NCBI RefSeq assembly: GCF_001513675.1
Contig: NZ_CP013859.1
Location: forward strand, 435,081 to 499,080
Length of the DNA: 64,000 nucleotides
From: Microbacterium sp. XT11
GTDB taxonomy: Bacteria > Actinomycetota > Actinomycetes > Actinomycetales > Microbacteriaceae
Direction: 5' to 3'
Both the position numbers and the translations under genes were made by a program. Below are positions 1 through 8,781 of this stretch, piece after piece (positions within the stretch are counted from its first letter, which is position 1; every line of letters begins with the position of its first letter). The notes beneath the pieces are model-generated. The model was not told the origin of the DNA, did not search any database, and saw only the letters and a list, made by a program, of their open reading frames with translations.

Positions 1-246
1 CCGGCAGAGGCGGGATGGCGACACACACGGATCGCACCCCTCCTGCTGGGTCGCGGCCTCGGCCACGCGTCCGCCACGGTGCGCACTCCGCACGGTGACC
101 TGTCGGTGTCATGGCGGGAGCACGGCGAGGACGTCGAGCTGCGATGCACGATCCCCGTCGGGGTCGCAGCCGAGGTGGAGCTGCCCGGGGTCCGTCAGGT
201 GCTCGGCTCCGGCACGCACGTGCTCCGGGCCGCTCGGGCGCGGTGA
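1..246 (+). CDS. Alpha-L-rhamnosidase, C-terminal end (5' part outside window)
   Basis: Only the last 81 codons are present, read in frame from base 1 to the TGA at 244-246. The fragment carries the typical closing beta-sandwich of bacterial alpha-L-rhamnosidases (GH78-type): a segment AGWRHTRIAP, then HASATVRTPHGDLSVSW, then a strand pattern ending GSGTHVL. The catalytic domain would lie upstream. The enzyme would release terminal L-rhamnose from glycans or glycosides. It faces the SDR gene tail to tail and fits the sugar-degrading content of the next 20 kb. Family assignment rests on recognisable C-terminal motifs only, so the exact GH family is an inference. Confidence 0.75.
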   Translation, partial: PAEAGWRHTRIAPLLLGRGLGHASATVRTPHGDLSVSWREHGEDVELRCTIPVGVAAEVELPGVRQVLGSGTHVLRAARAR

Positions 247-283
247 CCCCCGCGCCCGAGCGCACGAGCGCGGGGTGCGCAGC

Positions 284-1039
284 TCACCAGGCCGCGTAGC
301 CGCCGTCGATCAGCACGATGGAGCCGGTCATGTAGGAGGCCGCGTCACTCGCCAGGAACGCCACGAGGGAGGCGATCTCCTCCGGCCGGCCCAGCCGCCC
401 GATGGGCGTCCGACGCACCCAGTCGTCCCACCAGTCCTCGGGCACGCCCTCCTTCGTCAGTTCGGTGCCCACGTACCCGGGCGCCACGGCGTTCACGCGG
501 ATGCCCTGCTCCGCGAACTCGATCGCCAGCGACTTCACCGCCAGGTGCACGGCTCCCTTCGACGCGTTGTACGCCGCCTGCCGCTGCGGCGCGTTGGCGA
601 TCTCTCCGGACATGGAGCCGATCGCGACGATCGACCCCCCGCCGTCGCGCATGTGCCGCGCCGCCTCGCGTGCGCACCAGAAGGTCCCCGTGGCGTTGAC
701 GGCCAGAACGCGGTCCCATGCGTCGCGCTCCAGTTCGAGGGAGGGCTGGTGATTCGCGATGCCGGCCGAGGTGACGAGGATGTCCACACCGCCATGGCGA
801 GAGGCGACATCGGCGAACATCTCCTCCACCGAACGCGAGTCGGTGACATCGAGGTGGACGTATTCGACTCCCCCGCCGAAGGAGGCGGCCGCGGCTTCGC
901 CCTGCTCGTCCAGGAGGTCCGCGATGACGACGTGCGCGCCGAACTCGCGCAGTGCCGACACGACCGCCAGGCCGATGCCGCGTGACCCTCCGGTGACGAC
1001 GGCGACCTTGCCGTTCAGTTCGAGCAGTTCTCGGTACAT
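284..1039 (-). CDS. SDR-family NAD(P)-dependent oxidoreductase
   Basis: This 251-residue protein is a classical short-chain dehydrogenase. The cofactor motif TGGSRGIG is at residues 16-23, the NAG-equivalent is TSAG at 90-93, and the catalytic Ser/Tyr/Lys are S142 (or S144), Y157 and K161. The C-terminus GSIVLIDGGYAAW is usual for the family. The enzyme probably oxidises or reduces a sugar, sugar lactone or sugar acid in the cytoplasm; the substrate cannot be read from the sequence. It is divergent from the RpiR regulator, and the shared gap holds a palindromic operator at 1071-1085, so the two are probably co-regulated. An AGGAA ribosome site precedes the ATG. Confidence 0.88.
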   Translation of the reverse strand: MYRELLELNGKVAVVTGGSRGIGLAVVSALREFGAHVVIADLLDEQGEAAAASFGGGVEYVHLDVTDSRSVEEMFADVASRHGGVDILVTSAGIANHQPSLELERDAWDRVLAVNATGTFWCAREAARHMRDGGGSIVAIGSMSGEIANAPQRQAAYNASKGAVHLAVKSLAIEFAEQGIRVNAVAPGYVGTELTKEGVPEDWWDDWVRRTPIGRLGRPEEIASLVAFLASDAASYMTGSIVLIDGGYAAW

Positions 1040-1070
1040 GCGGTTCCTCTCTGCTAACGTGCTCTCAGGT

Positions 1071-1085
1071 TGTAGCGATACTACA
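1071..1085. promoter_or_regulatory. Palindromic operator, RpiR type, in the SDR / rpiR-like divergent promoter
   Basis: TGTAGCGATACTACA is a perfect inverted repeat (TGTAG, five bases, CTACA). It lies 17 bases upstream of the RpiR-family gene and 32 bases upstream of the divergent SDR gene. The characterised RpiR-family regulator HexR binds TGTARTWWWAYTACA-like sites, which this resembles closely. A GATACT hexamer at 1077-1082 could be the -10 of the regulator gene, which would make the site autoregulatory. The same core recurs at 6416, 6489, 19848 and 19932. Confidence 0.7.
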
Positions 1086-1101
1086 TGGAGAGGGAGTCGA
1101 T

Positions 1102-2037
1102 ATGTCGATCCAGGATTCGCTCGGCACCGGGGCCGCAGCGGACGAGTCCACCGACACGCTTCTGGAGCGCATCACGCGGCAGGTTCCGCTGCTGCGCCGT
1201 TCCGAGCAGCGGGTGGCGGCGATCGTCCTCGACGATCCCGTGGGAGCGTCTCAGCTCACCATGGCCGGCCTGGCCGACGCCGCCGAGGTGAGCGAGCCCA
1301 CCGTCATGCGGTTCTGCTCCTCCATCGGCTGCGAGGGCTTCCAGGACTTCCGCATCCAGCTCGCACAGACCCTCGCCCTCGGTCTGCCCGTCACGCACTC
1401 GTCCATCACGGCTGACGACTCGGCAGCCGACCTCGCCGAGAAGGTGTTCGATCACACCATCTCGAGCCTCGACCGCGCCCGACGCACGCTCGCACCCGAC
1501 GCCGTCGAGCGAGCGATCGAGCTGCTCCGCGGCGCGAGCGACATCCTGTTCGTCGGGTTCGGGGCCAGCGGCATCATCGCCCAGGACGCGCAGCAGAAGT
1601 TCCCGCTGTTCGGCGTCCCCTGCCAGGCACCGGAGGACTTCCACCAGCAGTTCATCGCCGCGACCATGAGCGGTCCTCGCAGCGTGATGGTCGCCGTCTC
1701 GAACACGGGACACACCGAGCAGACCATGATCGTCGCCGAGGCCGCAAAGAAGGCCGGCGCCGCGGTCATCTCGATCACCGGCCGCGTGAGCCCGCTCTCC
1801 GAGCTCGCCGACGTCCCGCTGGTGGTGCGGACGTTCGAGGACACCGACGTCTACACGCCGTCCACCAGCCGGATCGCCGGCCTGGTCGTGATCGACGTGC
1901 TCGCCACCGGCGTCGCGTTGCGCAGCCCCGAGCGCGCCGCCGCGATCCGTCGCATGAAGAGCGAGCTCGCCTCGATGCGCCACGGCGCTGACGGCGAGGG
2001 CCAGCAGGAGCAGCCGGAGGAGCAGACACGAGCATGA
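1102..2037 (+). CDS. MurR/RpiR-family transcriptional regulator
   Basis: The 311-residue protein has the two-domain layout of the family. An N-terminal helix-turn-helix (about residues 12-88; recognition region EVSEPTVMRFCSSIG) is followed by a SIS sugar-phosphate-binding domain (about 135-260) starting near ILFVGFGASGIIAQD. Such proteins sense phosphosugars and usually repress catabolic genes. A GAGAGGGAG ribosome site precedes the ATG. The gene runs into the 2-hydroxyacid dehydrogenase with an ATGA overlap. Five GTAGYNNNACTAC palindromes in this region, one directly at its own promoter, make it the likely controller of the whole 1-23 kb locus; that link is inferred. Confidence 0.9.
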   Translation: MSIQDSLGTGAAADESTDTLLERITRQVPLLRRSEQRVAAIVLDDPVGASQLTMAGLADAAEVSEPTVMRFCSSIGCEGFQDFRIQLAQTLALGLPVTHSSITADDSAADLAEKVFDHTISSLDRARRTLAPDAVERAIELLRGASDILFVGFGASGIIAQDAQQKFPLFGVPCQAPEDFHQQFIAATMSGPRSVMVAVSNTGHTEQTMIVAEAAKKAGAAVISITGRVSPLSELADVPLVVRTFEDTDVYTPSTSRIAGLVVIDVLATGVALRSPERAAAIRRMKSELASMRHGADGEGQQEQPEEQTRA

Positions 2038-3008
2038 GCGTGGTCCTCGTCACGTCGCGGTCTTTCGGGAGCGGCGCGCTCGCCCTCGAGCGCGAGCTCC
2101 TCGCGGCCGGACACGAAGTCGTGCGACGAAGCTCGACCCACGATCTCGCGGAACTGGCCGACGTCCTCCCCCGGGTCGATGGCTGGATCGCGGGAACCGG
2201 TCCCGTCACGCCCGCCCATCTCGACCTCGCCCCCCGGCTGCGGGTGATCTCCCGCTACGGCGTCGGCGTCGACAACGTCGATCTGGCGGATGCCGAACGC
2301 CGCGGCATCACGGTGACGAACACGCCGGGTGCGAACTCCGGAGCGGTCGCCGACCACACGGTCGCCCTTCTGCTCGCCGCGCTCCGAGGCATCCCCGCAG
2401 CCGATCGCCGCGTGCGCGCAGGCGACTGGTCGGGCTGGTCGACACGGGAGCTCGGGGCCCTCACTGTGGGCATCGTCGGGCTCGGCCGCATCGGCCGCGG
2501 CGTCATCGCGCGCCTCTCCGGGTTCCACCCTCGGCTGCTCGGGTTCGACCCGTGGGTGCCGCACGACGACCCGGTATGGGCACAGGCGGAACGCGTCGAT
2601 CTCGAGACGATCGCGACGGAGGCCGATGTCGTGAGCCTGCATGCTCCGGGAGGTCGCGTCGTCATCGACGAGGCCTGGCTCGCCGCATCCGATCGTCCGG
2701 TGATCCTCGTGAACACCGCTCGCGCCGACCTCGTCGACGAGTCGTCTCTCGCGCAGGCCATACGGCGCGGACGCGTCTCGTCCTACGCCGCCGACACCCT
2801 CTCCACGGAGAGCAGCGCCGACGACCGCGCCGACCACGTCTCGCCGCTGCTCGCGCCGGACATCTCGGACAGGGTCATCGTCACGGCGCACCTCGCCGCG
2901 CAGACCCGGGAGGGAGTGGACGGAATGGGGCGCATGGCGACGGACGATCTGCTCGCCGTCCTCGATGGCCGACCGGCCGCACACGTCGTGGCATCGGCCA
3001 CGGCATGA
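2034..3008 (+). CDS. D-isomer-specific 2-hydroxyacid dehydrogenase
   Basis: This 324-residue NAD-dependent dehydrogenase has the split catalytic domain and the Rossmann motif GLGRIG at residues 149-154. The active-site Arg is R230 (VNTARADLVDE), a Glu candidate is E259, and His is H286 (VTAHLAAQT). It would interconvert a 2-hydroxy acid and a 2-keto acid; phosphoglycerate-, glyoxylate- and D-lactate-type enzymes all share this fold, so the substrate is open. It overlaps the regulator gene upstream by 4 bases and the lactonase-like gene downstream by 4 bases, so the three are translated from one mRNA. A role in sugar-acid breakdown is inferred from this context. Confidence 0.87.
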   Translation: MSVVLVTSRSFGSGALALERELLAAGHEVVRRSSTHDLAELADVLPRVDGWIAGTGPVTPAHLDLAPRLRVISRYGVGVDNVDLADAERRGITVTNTPGANSGAVADHTVALLLAALRGIPAADRRVRAGDWSGWSTRELGALTVGIVGLGRIGRGVIARLSGFHPRLLGFDPWVPHDDPVWAQAERVDLETIATEADVVSLHAPGGRVVIDEAWLAASDRPVILVNTARADLVDESSLAQAIRRGRVSSYAADTLSTESSADDRADHVSPLLAPDISDRVIVTAHLAAQTREGVDGMGRMATDDLLAVLDGRPAAHVVASATA

Positions 3009-3943
3009 ACGGCTTCGTCCGCACGGCGACCGGCGACGTGTCACCGGGTGATCTGGGCCGCACCGACTACCACGAGCACCTGTTCCAGGTGTCGCCGCTG
3101 CTGCCCGGCGACGATCTGGACGACGAGACCGCGAGCGCGGCGGAGGCCGGGCACCTGCGGCGCTCGGGTTTCGACACGATGGTCGACGCCACCCCTCTCG
3201 GCCTGGGACGCCGCCCCTCGGCGATCGCCCGCATCTCGCGGGAGACCGGGTTGATCGTCGTGCTGACGACCGGAGTGCACCGCCGCGAGCACTACGCAGC
3301 GGACGACCCGCTGCTCGCGGCATCCGAATCCGAGCTGGCCGCGGCCTTCACCGCCGACCTTCTCGACGGCGCCGTCGAGGAGGACAGCAGCCGCGCGCCG
3401 CAGATCCGCGCAGGAGTGCTCAAGGTCGGGCTCGGATACTGGCGGATCGACGAGCTGGCTGGGCGCGCCATCTCCGCGATCGGCGAAGCTCATCGGATCA
3501 CAGGTGCGCCGGTGATGGTGCACCTGGAGTTCGGAACGGCGGCATTCGAGGTGCTGGATCGGCTGGCGGACGCCGGGGTCGCCGCGTCATCGACCGTGCT
3601 CGCGCACATGGATCGCAACCCCGATCCCGGGCTGCACGCCGAGCTCGCCGCGACGGGCGCGTATCTGGGCTACGACGGCCCCGCGCGCCATCGCGAGTGG
3701 CCGGACTCGACGCTTCTGGACTGCCTCGTGCGCACCGCCGGCTCCGGTGGGGGCGATCGCATCCTGCTGGGCGGAGATGTCGCTCGCCGCAGCCGGTACC
3801 GCGCCTACGGCGGCATCCCGGGGCTCGCGTATCTCGGAGAGCGCTTCGTGCCCCGCCTGCGCGCGATCGGCGGCGACGACCTGGTCGACGCGGTGCTGCG
3901 CGCGAATCCCGCGCGCTGGCTCACGTGGAGGCCGGCCGGCTGA
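3005..3943 (+). CDS. Phosphotriesterase-family hydrolase (probable sugar lactonase or phosphosugar lactonase)
   Basis: The 312-residue protein is a member of the phosphotriesterase branch of the amidohydrolase superfamily. Visible metal ligands are H23 and H25 (DYHEHLF), the carbamylated lysine K140 (GVLKVGLGY), H173 (MVHLEFG), H201 (LAHMDRN) and D258 (LLGGDVAR). Many relatives are lactonases for sugar lactones or phospholactones rather than true phosphotriesterases. The ATG overlaps the stop of the 2-hydroxyacid dehydrogenase (ATGA). Placing a lactonase next to dehydrogenases fits an oxidative sugar pathway, but the substrate is not evident. It ends 30 bases from the convergent beta-mannosidase. 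Confidence 0.82.
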   Translation: MNGFVRTATGDVSPGDLGRTDYHEHLFQVSPLLPGDDLDDETASAAEAGHLRRSGFDTMVDATPLGLGRRPSAIARISRETGLIVVLTTGVHRREHYAADDPLLAASESELAAAFTADLLDGAVEEDSSRAPQIRAGVLKVGLGYWRIDELAGRAISAIGEAHRITGAPVMVHLEFGTAAFEVLDRLADAGVAASSTVLAHMDRNPDPGLHAELAATGAYLGYDGPARHREWPDSTLLDCLVRTAGSGGGDRILLGGDVARRSRYRAYGGIPGLAYLGERFVPRLRAIGGDDLVDAVLRANPARWLTWRPAG

Positions 3944-3973
3944 ACGTCAGACGGCCTCCGGCAGCACGCGGCG

Positions 3974-6406
3974 TCAGCCGTGGACGAGGTCATTCGCCGA
4001 GCGCACCACGAGCGGATCGGTGAAGATCGCCGGGTCGAGGCCCTCCGGCGCCCTCACCAGGAAGTCCGCCTCCTCCCCGGGCAGCACGGTCACGAGCGAC
4101 CGGTCGACTCGCGCATCCGCATGCGCTCTGTCGACCAGCAGCGTGACGTCCTTGGCGAGCGACGAGGCTGCCACGCGCACGCGATAGCCGCCCTCGACCG
4201 CGGCGGCGACGGCATGCACGGCGGCACGGTCGAGCTGCAGCCGTGTGTCCTCAGCGCCGTACCAGAACGCGCGCTCGCCGGTCGACAGCTCGGCGACGAC
4301 GAACTGCGTGTGCGGATCGTCGAGGGCGGGGTCGAGCTCGACGGTCGACGCCGAACGGGGAGACACCAGGGCGGTGCTCCGCCGCGCGTCGAGCTGGACG
4401 CCGTCGAGGGTCAGCGTGCGCACGACGAGCTCGGCCTCCCACGGCGCCCCCGTGTCGTTGTGGAGCACGAGGGCGAGCTGACCGGCGCGCGGCTGGATCG
4501 TCGCGAGGCGGTCGGCGTAGGCGGCGCGCAGCGCGTGCCAGAGCGGCTTGCGGATCCCGTGTCCGTCGACCGCCGCCCAGGAGATCACGGGCCAGCAGTC
4601 GTTGAGCTGCCAGACGATCGCCCCCTGATTGATCGGATGCAGCGAGCGGAAGTGCTCGATCCCGAAGCGCACGGCCCGCGCCTGATTCAGCTGGGTGGCC
4701 CAGTGCCAGTCGTCGATGTTACGCGGCGCCGCGATATGGGTCCCGAGTCCCCGTTCCAGCTTTCCGTTGCCGTCGGCCGCCTTCTGATGCACGAGCATCA
4801 GCGGCCCGTACGGGTCGGCGGGCTCGTCGTGCACCACGGAGAACAACGTGCTCCATGCAGGCGGCCCTTGGAATCCGAACTCGGAGACGAAGCGCGGCGT
4901 GTAGTCCCGGTACACGTCGTAGTCCACACGGTTCCATACGTCCCAGATGTGCATGGTGCCGTGCGCAGGATCGTTGGGATGCACGTAGCGGCTGAAGCCG
5001 TACGGGCTCCCCGGCGAGTACGGCGTCGTCGGTGCCAGTTCGGCGACGACGCGCGGGAAGAGCTCCTGGTAGTAGCCCTCGCCCCATGTCGCACCCTGCA
5101 GGCGTTCCCGCCAATGCCAGTCCACCCAGCCCCAGATGTTCTCGTTCCCGCCGTTCCACAGCACGAGGCTCGGATGCGCGGTCAGGCGGGCGACGGCATC
5201 CCTCGCCTCCGCTTCGAACTCCTTCCACAGCTCCTCGTCCTCGCTGTAGGCCGCGCACGCGAGAAGGAAGTCCTGCCAGACGAGGATGCCGCGCTCATCC
5301 GCGAGAGCATAGAAGTCCTCACTCTCGTAGATGCCGCCGCCCCAGACCCGCAGCAGGTTCATGTTCGCCTGGGTGGCGTCGTCGAAGCGCTCGGCGAGGC
5401 GCTCGCGCGTGACCCTCGGGAAGAACGTGTCTTCCGGGATCCAGTTGGCACCGCGGACGTACACGGGCTCCCCGTTGACGATGATGCGGAATCCGCTGCC
5501 GTGCTCGTCGGCCGAGGCGTCGAGTTCGACCGTGCGGAGGCCGATGCGGCCGGCCCAGGTCTCGTCGCCGCCGAGGCGGACGACGAGCTCGTGCAGATCC
5601 GGCGCGCCATACCCCCTGGGGTGCCAGAGCGCGGCACCCTTCGCGTGCAGTCGGATGACCGCGCTCGTGTCGTCGCCTGCCAGCATCGCTTCGCCCGCGA
5701 CTCCGGCGACCGCCGCGGTGACGCTGAGGTCACCACCCGCCCCCTCGCGCTCGACGTCGACGTGCACGTCGACCCGACGAGGATCGCCGTCGACGCCGAC
5801 GACGGGGCGGACCCGGGCGATCCGCGCGCCGCTCCAGCCCTCGATGCCGATTCGGCGCCAGATCCCGGCGGTGACGAGGGCGGGGCCCCAGTCCCAGCCG
5901 AAGTTGCAGGCCGACTTGCGGATGGCGTTGAAGGGGTGGACGTAGGAGTGTGGCCTCTCGCCGAGCACCGCTTCGCGCTCGCGCGCGTACGCGATGGGTG
6001 AACGGAAGGCGATCCGCAGCTCGTTGCGCCCCGTGCGCAGCAGCTCCGCCACCGGCCAGCGGTACTCGCGATGCTGGTTGACGGTGCGCGCGACCTCGGT
6101 GCCGTTGAGGCTCACGGTCGCGACGGTGTCGAGCCCGTCGGCGACGAGGTCGTACCGGGCATGGCCGTCATCGTCGTGGTCGAACTCCACGGCATACTCC
6201 CAGTCGGCATATCCGATCCACTCCTGCGCGGATTCGTTGTCGTCCACATAGGGATCGTCGATGAGGGCCGCCGCGAGGAGATCCGTGTGCACGACGCCTG
6301 GCACGCGGGCCGGGATGCCCCGAGTGAGCGCTTCCCGCACCCCTTCGGGAGCTTCTCCCCCCGCGAGCGACAAGGTCCAGCCGGCATCCAGTTCGCGAAA
6401 GCTCAT
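3974..6406 (-). CDS. GH2 beta-mannosidase
   Basis: This 810-residue protein has the GH2 layout: N-terminal sugar-binding jelly roll, immunoglobulin-like domain, TIM barrel from about residue 310, and C-terminal beta domains. The acid/base Glu is E422 in LWNGGNENIWG and the nucleophile is E509 in FVSEFGFQ, the latter a pattern typical of beta-mannosidases rather than beta-galactosidases. There is no signal peptide, so it should act in the cytoplasm on imported beta-mannosides. It is divergent from the cupin isomerase gene; the gap holds two palindromic operators (6416-6428 and 6489-6501). Related GH2 exo-glucosaminidases cannot be fully excluded. Confidence 0.9.
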   Translation of the reverse strand: MSFRELDAGWTLSLAGGEAPEGVREALTRGIPARVPGVVHTDLLAAALIDDPYVDDNESAQEWIGYADWEYAVEFDHDDDGHARYDLVADGLDTVATVSLNGTEVARTVNQHREYRWPVAELLRTGRNELRIAFRSPIAYAREREAVLGERPHSYVHPFNAIRKSACNFGWDWGPALVTAGIWRRIGIEGWSGARIARVRPVVGVDGDPRRVDVHVDVEREGAGGDLSVTAAVAGVAGEAMLAGDDTSAVIRLHAKGAALWHPRGYGAPDLHELVVRLGGDETWAGRIGLRTVELDASADEHGSGFRIIVNGEPVYVRGANWIPEDTFFPRVTRERLAERFDDATQANMNLLRVWGGGIYESEDFYALADERGILVWQDFLLACAAYSEDEELWKEFEAEARDAVARLTAHPSLVLWNGGNENIWGWVDWHWRERLQGATWGEGYYQELFPRVVAELAPTTPYSPGSPYGFSRYVHPNDPAHGTMHIWDVWNRVDYDVYRDYTPRFVSEFGFQGPPAWSTLFSVVHDEPADPYGPLMLVHQKAADGNGKLERGLGTHIAAPRNIDDWHWATQLNQARAVRFGIEHFRSLHPINQGAIVWQLNDCWPVISWAAVDGHGIRKPLWHALRAAYADRLATIQPRAGQLALVLHNDTGAPWEAELVVRTLTLDGVQLDARRSTALVSPRSASTVELDPALDDPHTQFVVAELSTGERAFWYGAEDTRLQLDRAAVHAVAAAVEGGYRVRVAASSLAKDVTLLVDRAHADARVDRSLVTVLPGEEADFLVRAPEGLDPAIFTDPLVVRSANDLVHG

Positions 6407-6415
6407 GCTCTAGAA

Positions 6416-6428
6416 GTAGCACAACTAC
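6416..6428. promoter_or_regulatory. Operator GTAG-N5-CTAC upstream of the beta-mannosidase
   Basis: GTAGCACAACTAC lies 10 bases upstream of the beta-mannosidase start. It has the same arms and the same inner Y...A pattern as the site beside the RpiR regulator, so binding there would block transcription start on the minus strand. Confidence 0.62.
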
Positions 6429-6465
6429 AGAAAATCCACTGATTTCCGCTCAGGGTAGGTGCAGA

Positions 6466-6501
6466 TTGCGGCCGGAACCACAGTTCGCGTAGTATCACTA
6501 C
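6466..6501 (+). promoter_or_regulatory. Probable promoter and operator for the cupin isomerase-kinase-aldolase operon
   Basis: A TTGCGG hexamer (6466-6471) and TAGTAT (6490-6495) are 18 bases apart and make a plausible -35/-10 pair. The palindrome GTAGTATCACTAC (6489-6501) overlaps the -10, which is the position expected for repression. This is the second copy of the operator in the same 119-base divergent gap. Confidence 0.55.
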
Positions 6502-6525
6502 ACATTGACAGAACGGAACCACCGC

Positions 6526-7131
6526 ATGCCCACCGTTGCTCATCCGGCTGAACCCGTCGTCCTGCGCGTCGACGCCGACCGCGGCCTCTTCGACGGGTCG
6601 TCGGAGCGTTACGAGAAACGCCTCGCCGACCTGCGAGGCATCTACAGGTCGGATGCCGCCTTCGAGGCCGCCCTCGCCGCCGACGACGGCGAACCGGTCT
6701 ACTGGGTCGAGAGCAGCACGCCGGACACCGGTCGCGGTGCCCTCACGGTCGGGCTCAGCGTGCTGCGCCCCGGACGGATCGGGGATGAGTTCGCGATGAC
6801 CCGTGGGCACCTGCACGCGCAGTCCGAATTCGCGGAGCTCTATCACGGGATCTCCGGTTCCGGTGTGATGCTGCTCGACAGCGTGACCGGCGAATCCCGC
6901 GCACTGCCCATCGGCCCTGGCATCAGCGTGCATGTGCCGGGCGGCTGGGTGCACCGGAGCGTCAACGTCGGCACCGACCTCCTGGTCACCGTGTTCGCGT
7001 ACGCGACCGAAGCAGGACAGGACTACGGCATCATTGAACGTGCCGGCGGGATGAGCACACTCGTCGTCGACGACGGCGATGGCGGCTGGACCACCCGCCC
7101 GAACCCGGATCACGGAGGCTACCGTGCCTGA
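6526..7131 (+). CDS. Cupin-type glucose-6-phosphate isomerase family protein
   Basis: The 201-residue protein matches the single-domain cupin phosphoglucose isomerases better known from archaea. Metal-binding residues are H95 and H97 with a nearby Glu in TRGHLHAQSEFAELYHG, and H143 in the second cupin motif VPGGWVHRSVN. It would interconvert an aldose and ketose phosphate (glucose-6-P/fructose-6-P in studied members). ATG 6526 is chosen over an in-frame TTG at 6505, which lies too close to the predicted promoter. It is the first gene of a long plus-strand operon (6526-12053) controlled by the palindrome at 6489. Its presence beside an FGGY kinase suggests a dedicated isomerase for the imported sugar. 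Confidence 0.82.
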   Translation: MPTVAHPAEPVVLRVDADRGLFDGSSERYEKRLADLRGIYRSDAAFEAALAADDGEPVYWVESSTPDTGRGALTVGLSVLRPGRIGDEFAMTRGHLHAQSEFAELYHGISGSGVMLLDSVTGESRALPIGPGISVHVPGGWVHRSVNVGTDLLVTVFAYATEAGQDYGIIERAGGMSTLVVDDGDGGWTTRPNPDHGGYRA

Positions 7132-7813
7132 TCGCGACGCCGTGCTCGCCGACCTCGCGGCTCACATCGACATCAGCTGCGTCCAGGCGCAGCACACCGC
7201 ATCCGACATCGAGGAACTCGCCGCACGGGCGCGCGACGGAAGGTTCGTCAGCGCGCATGTGCTTCCCAACCGGCTCGCGGACCTGCGTGCGCTCCTGGAG
7301 GGATCCGGCGTGCTCGCCGGTTCGCCCGTGGGCTTCCCGAGCGGCGGAGCGACGACGTCCGTGAAGGTGGCCGAGGCCCAGGAGCTGCTGGAGCTCGGCG
7401 CACAAGAACTCGACGTCGTCGTGCCGATCGGACGGCTGCGGTCGGGCGAGAAGGACTACGTGGCCGCGGAGCTCGCCGAGATCGTCGCCGTCGTCGACGG
7501 CCGCGTGCCCCTGCGCGCGATCCTCGAGGTCGGCCATCTCTCCGACGACGACATCCGTCGCGGCGTGGATGCGGCTGTCGAGGCCGGCGTGCCATGGATC
7601 AAGACCGGCACAGGCTGGTCGGGTCGGCCGACCACGATCGAGCATGTCCGCGTGATCGCCGAGCGTGCCGCGGGTCGTGCGTCGCTGAAGGCCGCGGGCG
7701 GCATCCGCTCGATCGACACCATCACCGCGATGGCCGATCTCGGTGTGACACGGTTCGGAATGAACGCCGAAGCCGCGATCGCCGCCGTAGCTGCGTCGAA
7801 GGAGCTCCGATGA
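7124..7813 (+). CDS. Deoxyribose-phosphate-aldolase family (DeoC-like) class I aldolase
   Basis: Starting at GTG 7124, which has a GGAGG five to six bases before it, the product is 229 residues with the DeoC/FbaB-type barrel. The three residues essential in E. coli DeoC are all in place: Asp 97 (LDVVVPIG), the Schiff-base Lys 160 (WIKTGTGW) and Lys 189 (SLKAAGGIR). It would split a deoxy or related sugar phosphate into two aldehydes. It overlaps the cupin gene by 8 bases and the next gene by 4. Lying among sugar kinases and dehydrogenases rather than nucleoside genes, it more likely serves a sugar pathway than deoxynucleoside salvage. Confidence 0.85.
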   Translation: MPDRDAVLADLAAHIDISCVQAQHTASDIEELAARARDGRFVSAHVLPNRLADLRALLEGSGVLAGSPVGFPSGGATTSVKVAEAQELLELGAQELDVVVPIGRLRSGEKDYVAAELAEIVAVVDGRVPLRAILEVGHLSDDDIRRGVDAAVEAGVPWIKTGTGWSGRPTTIEHVRVIAERAAGRASLKAAGGIRSIDTITAMADLGVTRFGMNAEAAIAAVAASKELR

Positions 7814-8781
7814 CCTTCCCGACATTCTCGGCCGACACGCTGCGCGCCGCCGAAGTGCCGACCCTGTACTTCATCGGCGTCACCACCGGCAGCTCGTCGA
7901 TCCAGCACGTGTTCCCGCTGTGGGCGGACGCACTCGGGCTCGACGGCGCGGTGCTGCAGGGGATCGACCTGCCCCTGCACGCCCCACGAGACGACTACCG
8001 CCGGGTGGTCGAGTTCATCGCGGCCGACCCGCTCAGCCTCGGCGCCCTCGTGACGACGCACAAGATCGACCTGTACGACGCGTGCTCCGACCTCTTCGAC
8101 GAGATCGATCCGTTCGCCCGCCTCATGGGCGAGACCAGCTGCATCTCCAAACGCGACGGCAGGCTCGTCTGCCACGCCAAGGACCCGATCTCGAGCGGTC
8201 TCGCCCTCGACGCCTTCGTGCCAGAGGGATGGTGGTCGCAGTCGCAGGCGCATGCGCTGAGCATGGGCGCCGGAGGGTCCACCATCGCGATCAGCTGGTA
8301 CCTGTCACGGCGGGAGTCCGGCGCCGACCGACCGGCCAGGATCGTCGTCACGAACCGCTCGGAAGCCCGTCTCGACCACCTCCGCGAGATCCACGCACAG
8401 CTCGACACCGACACCGCTTTCGAGTACGTGCTCACCCCGACCAGGGAGGACAACGACCGCGTGCTCGCCACGCTCCCGCCGCGCTCGCTCGTCGTGAATG
8501 CGACAGGGCTCGGCAAGGACGCCCCCGGCTCTCCGCTCACGGACGCCGGCGTCTTCCCGGAGCACGGGATCGCCTGGGACCTCAATTATCGCGGCGACCT
8601 CGTCTTCCTCGATCAGGCCAGGGCCCAGCAGGACGCTCGCGCGCTGCGGGTGGAGGATGGTTGGATCTATTTCGTGCACGGTTGGACGCAGGTCATCGCG
8701 GAGGTGTTCCACGTGGGCATCCCGACGAGCGGCCCGTCGTTCGAGCGGCTCGGCGAGCTCGCCCGGTCCGCGAGGCCGTGA
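7810..8781 (+). CDS. Shikimate-dehydrogenase-like oxidoreductase
   Basis: The 323-residue protein has the two-domain arrangement of shikimate/quinate dehydrogenases: an N-terminal substrate domain with a GVTTGSSSIQHVF segment and a lysine at K85 in VTTHKIDL, and a Rossmann domain with GAGGS at 153-157. The length exceeds AroE (about 270), and the N-terminal motifs depart from the aromatic-pathway enzyme, so this is probably a catabolic paralogue acting on another polyol or sugar acid. ATG 7810 overlaps the aldolase stop (ATGA), and its own stop overlaps the kinase start. Operon membership with kinase and aldolase genes supports a sugar-related role; the reaction is unknown. Confidence 0.72.
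   Translation: MTFPTFSADTLRAAEVPTLYFIGVTTGSSSIQHVFPLWADALGLDGAVLQGIDLPLHAPRDDYRRVVEFIAADPLSLGALVTTHKIDLYDACSDLFDEIDPFARLMGETSCISKRDGRLVCHAKDPISSGLALDAFVPEGWWSQSQAHALSMGAGGSTIAISWYLSRRESGADRPARIVVTNRSEARLDHLREIHAQLDTDTAFEYVLTPTREDNDRVLATLPPRSLVVNATGLGKDAPGSPLTDAGVFPEHGIAWDLNYRGDLVFLDQARAQQDARALRVEDGWIYFVHGWTQVIAEVFHVGIPTSGPSFERLGELARSARP

Noticed and set aside
95..985. Long plus-strand reading frame opposite the SDR gene
   Set aside because: It lies antisense to an SDR with all catalytic motifs, is rich in Arg/Gly/His typical of wrong-frame translation in high-GC DNA, and has no recognisable domain.
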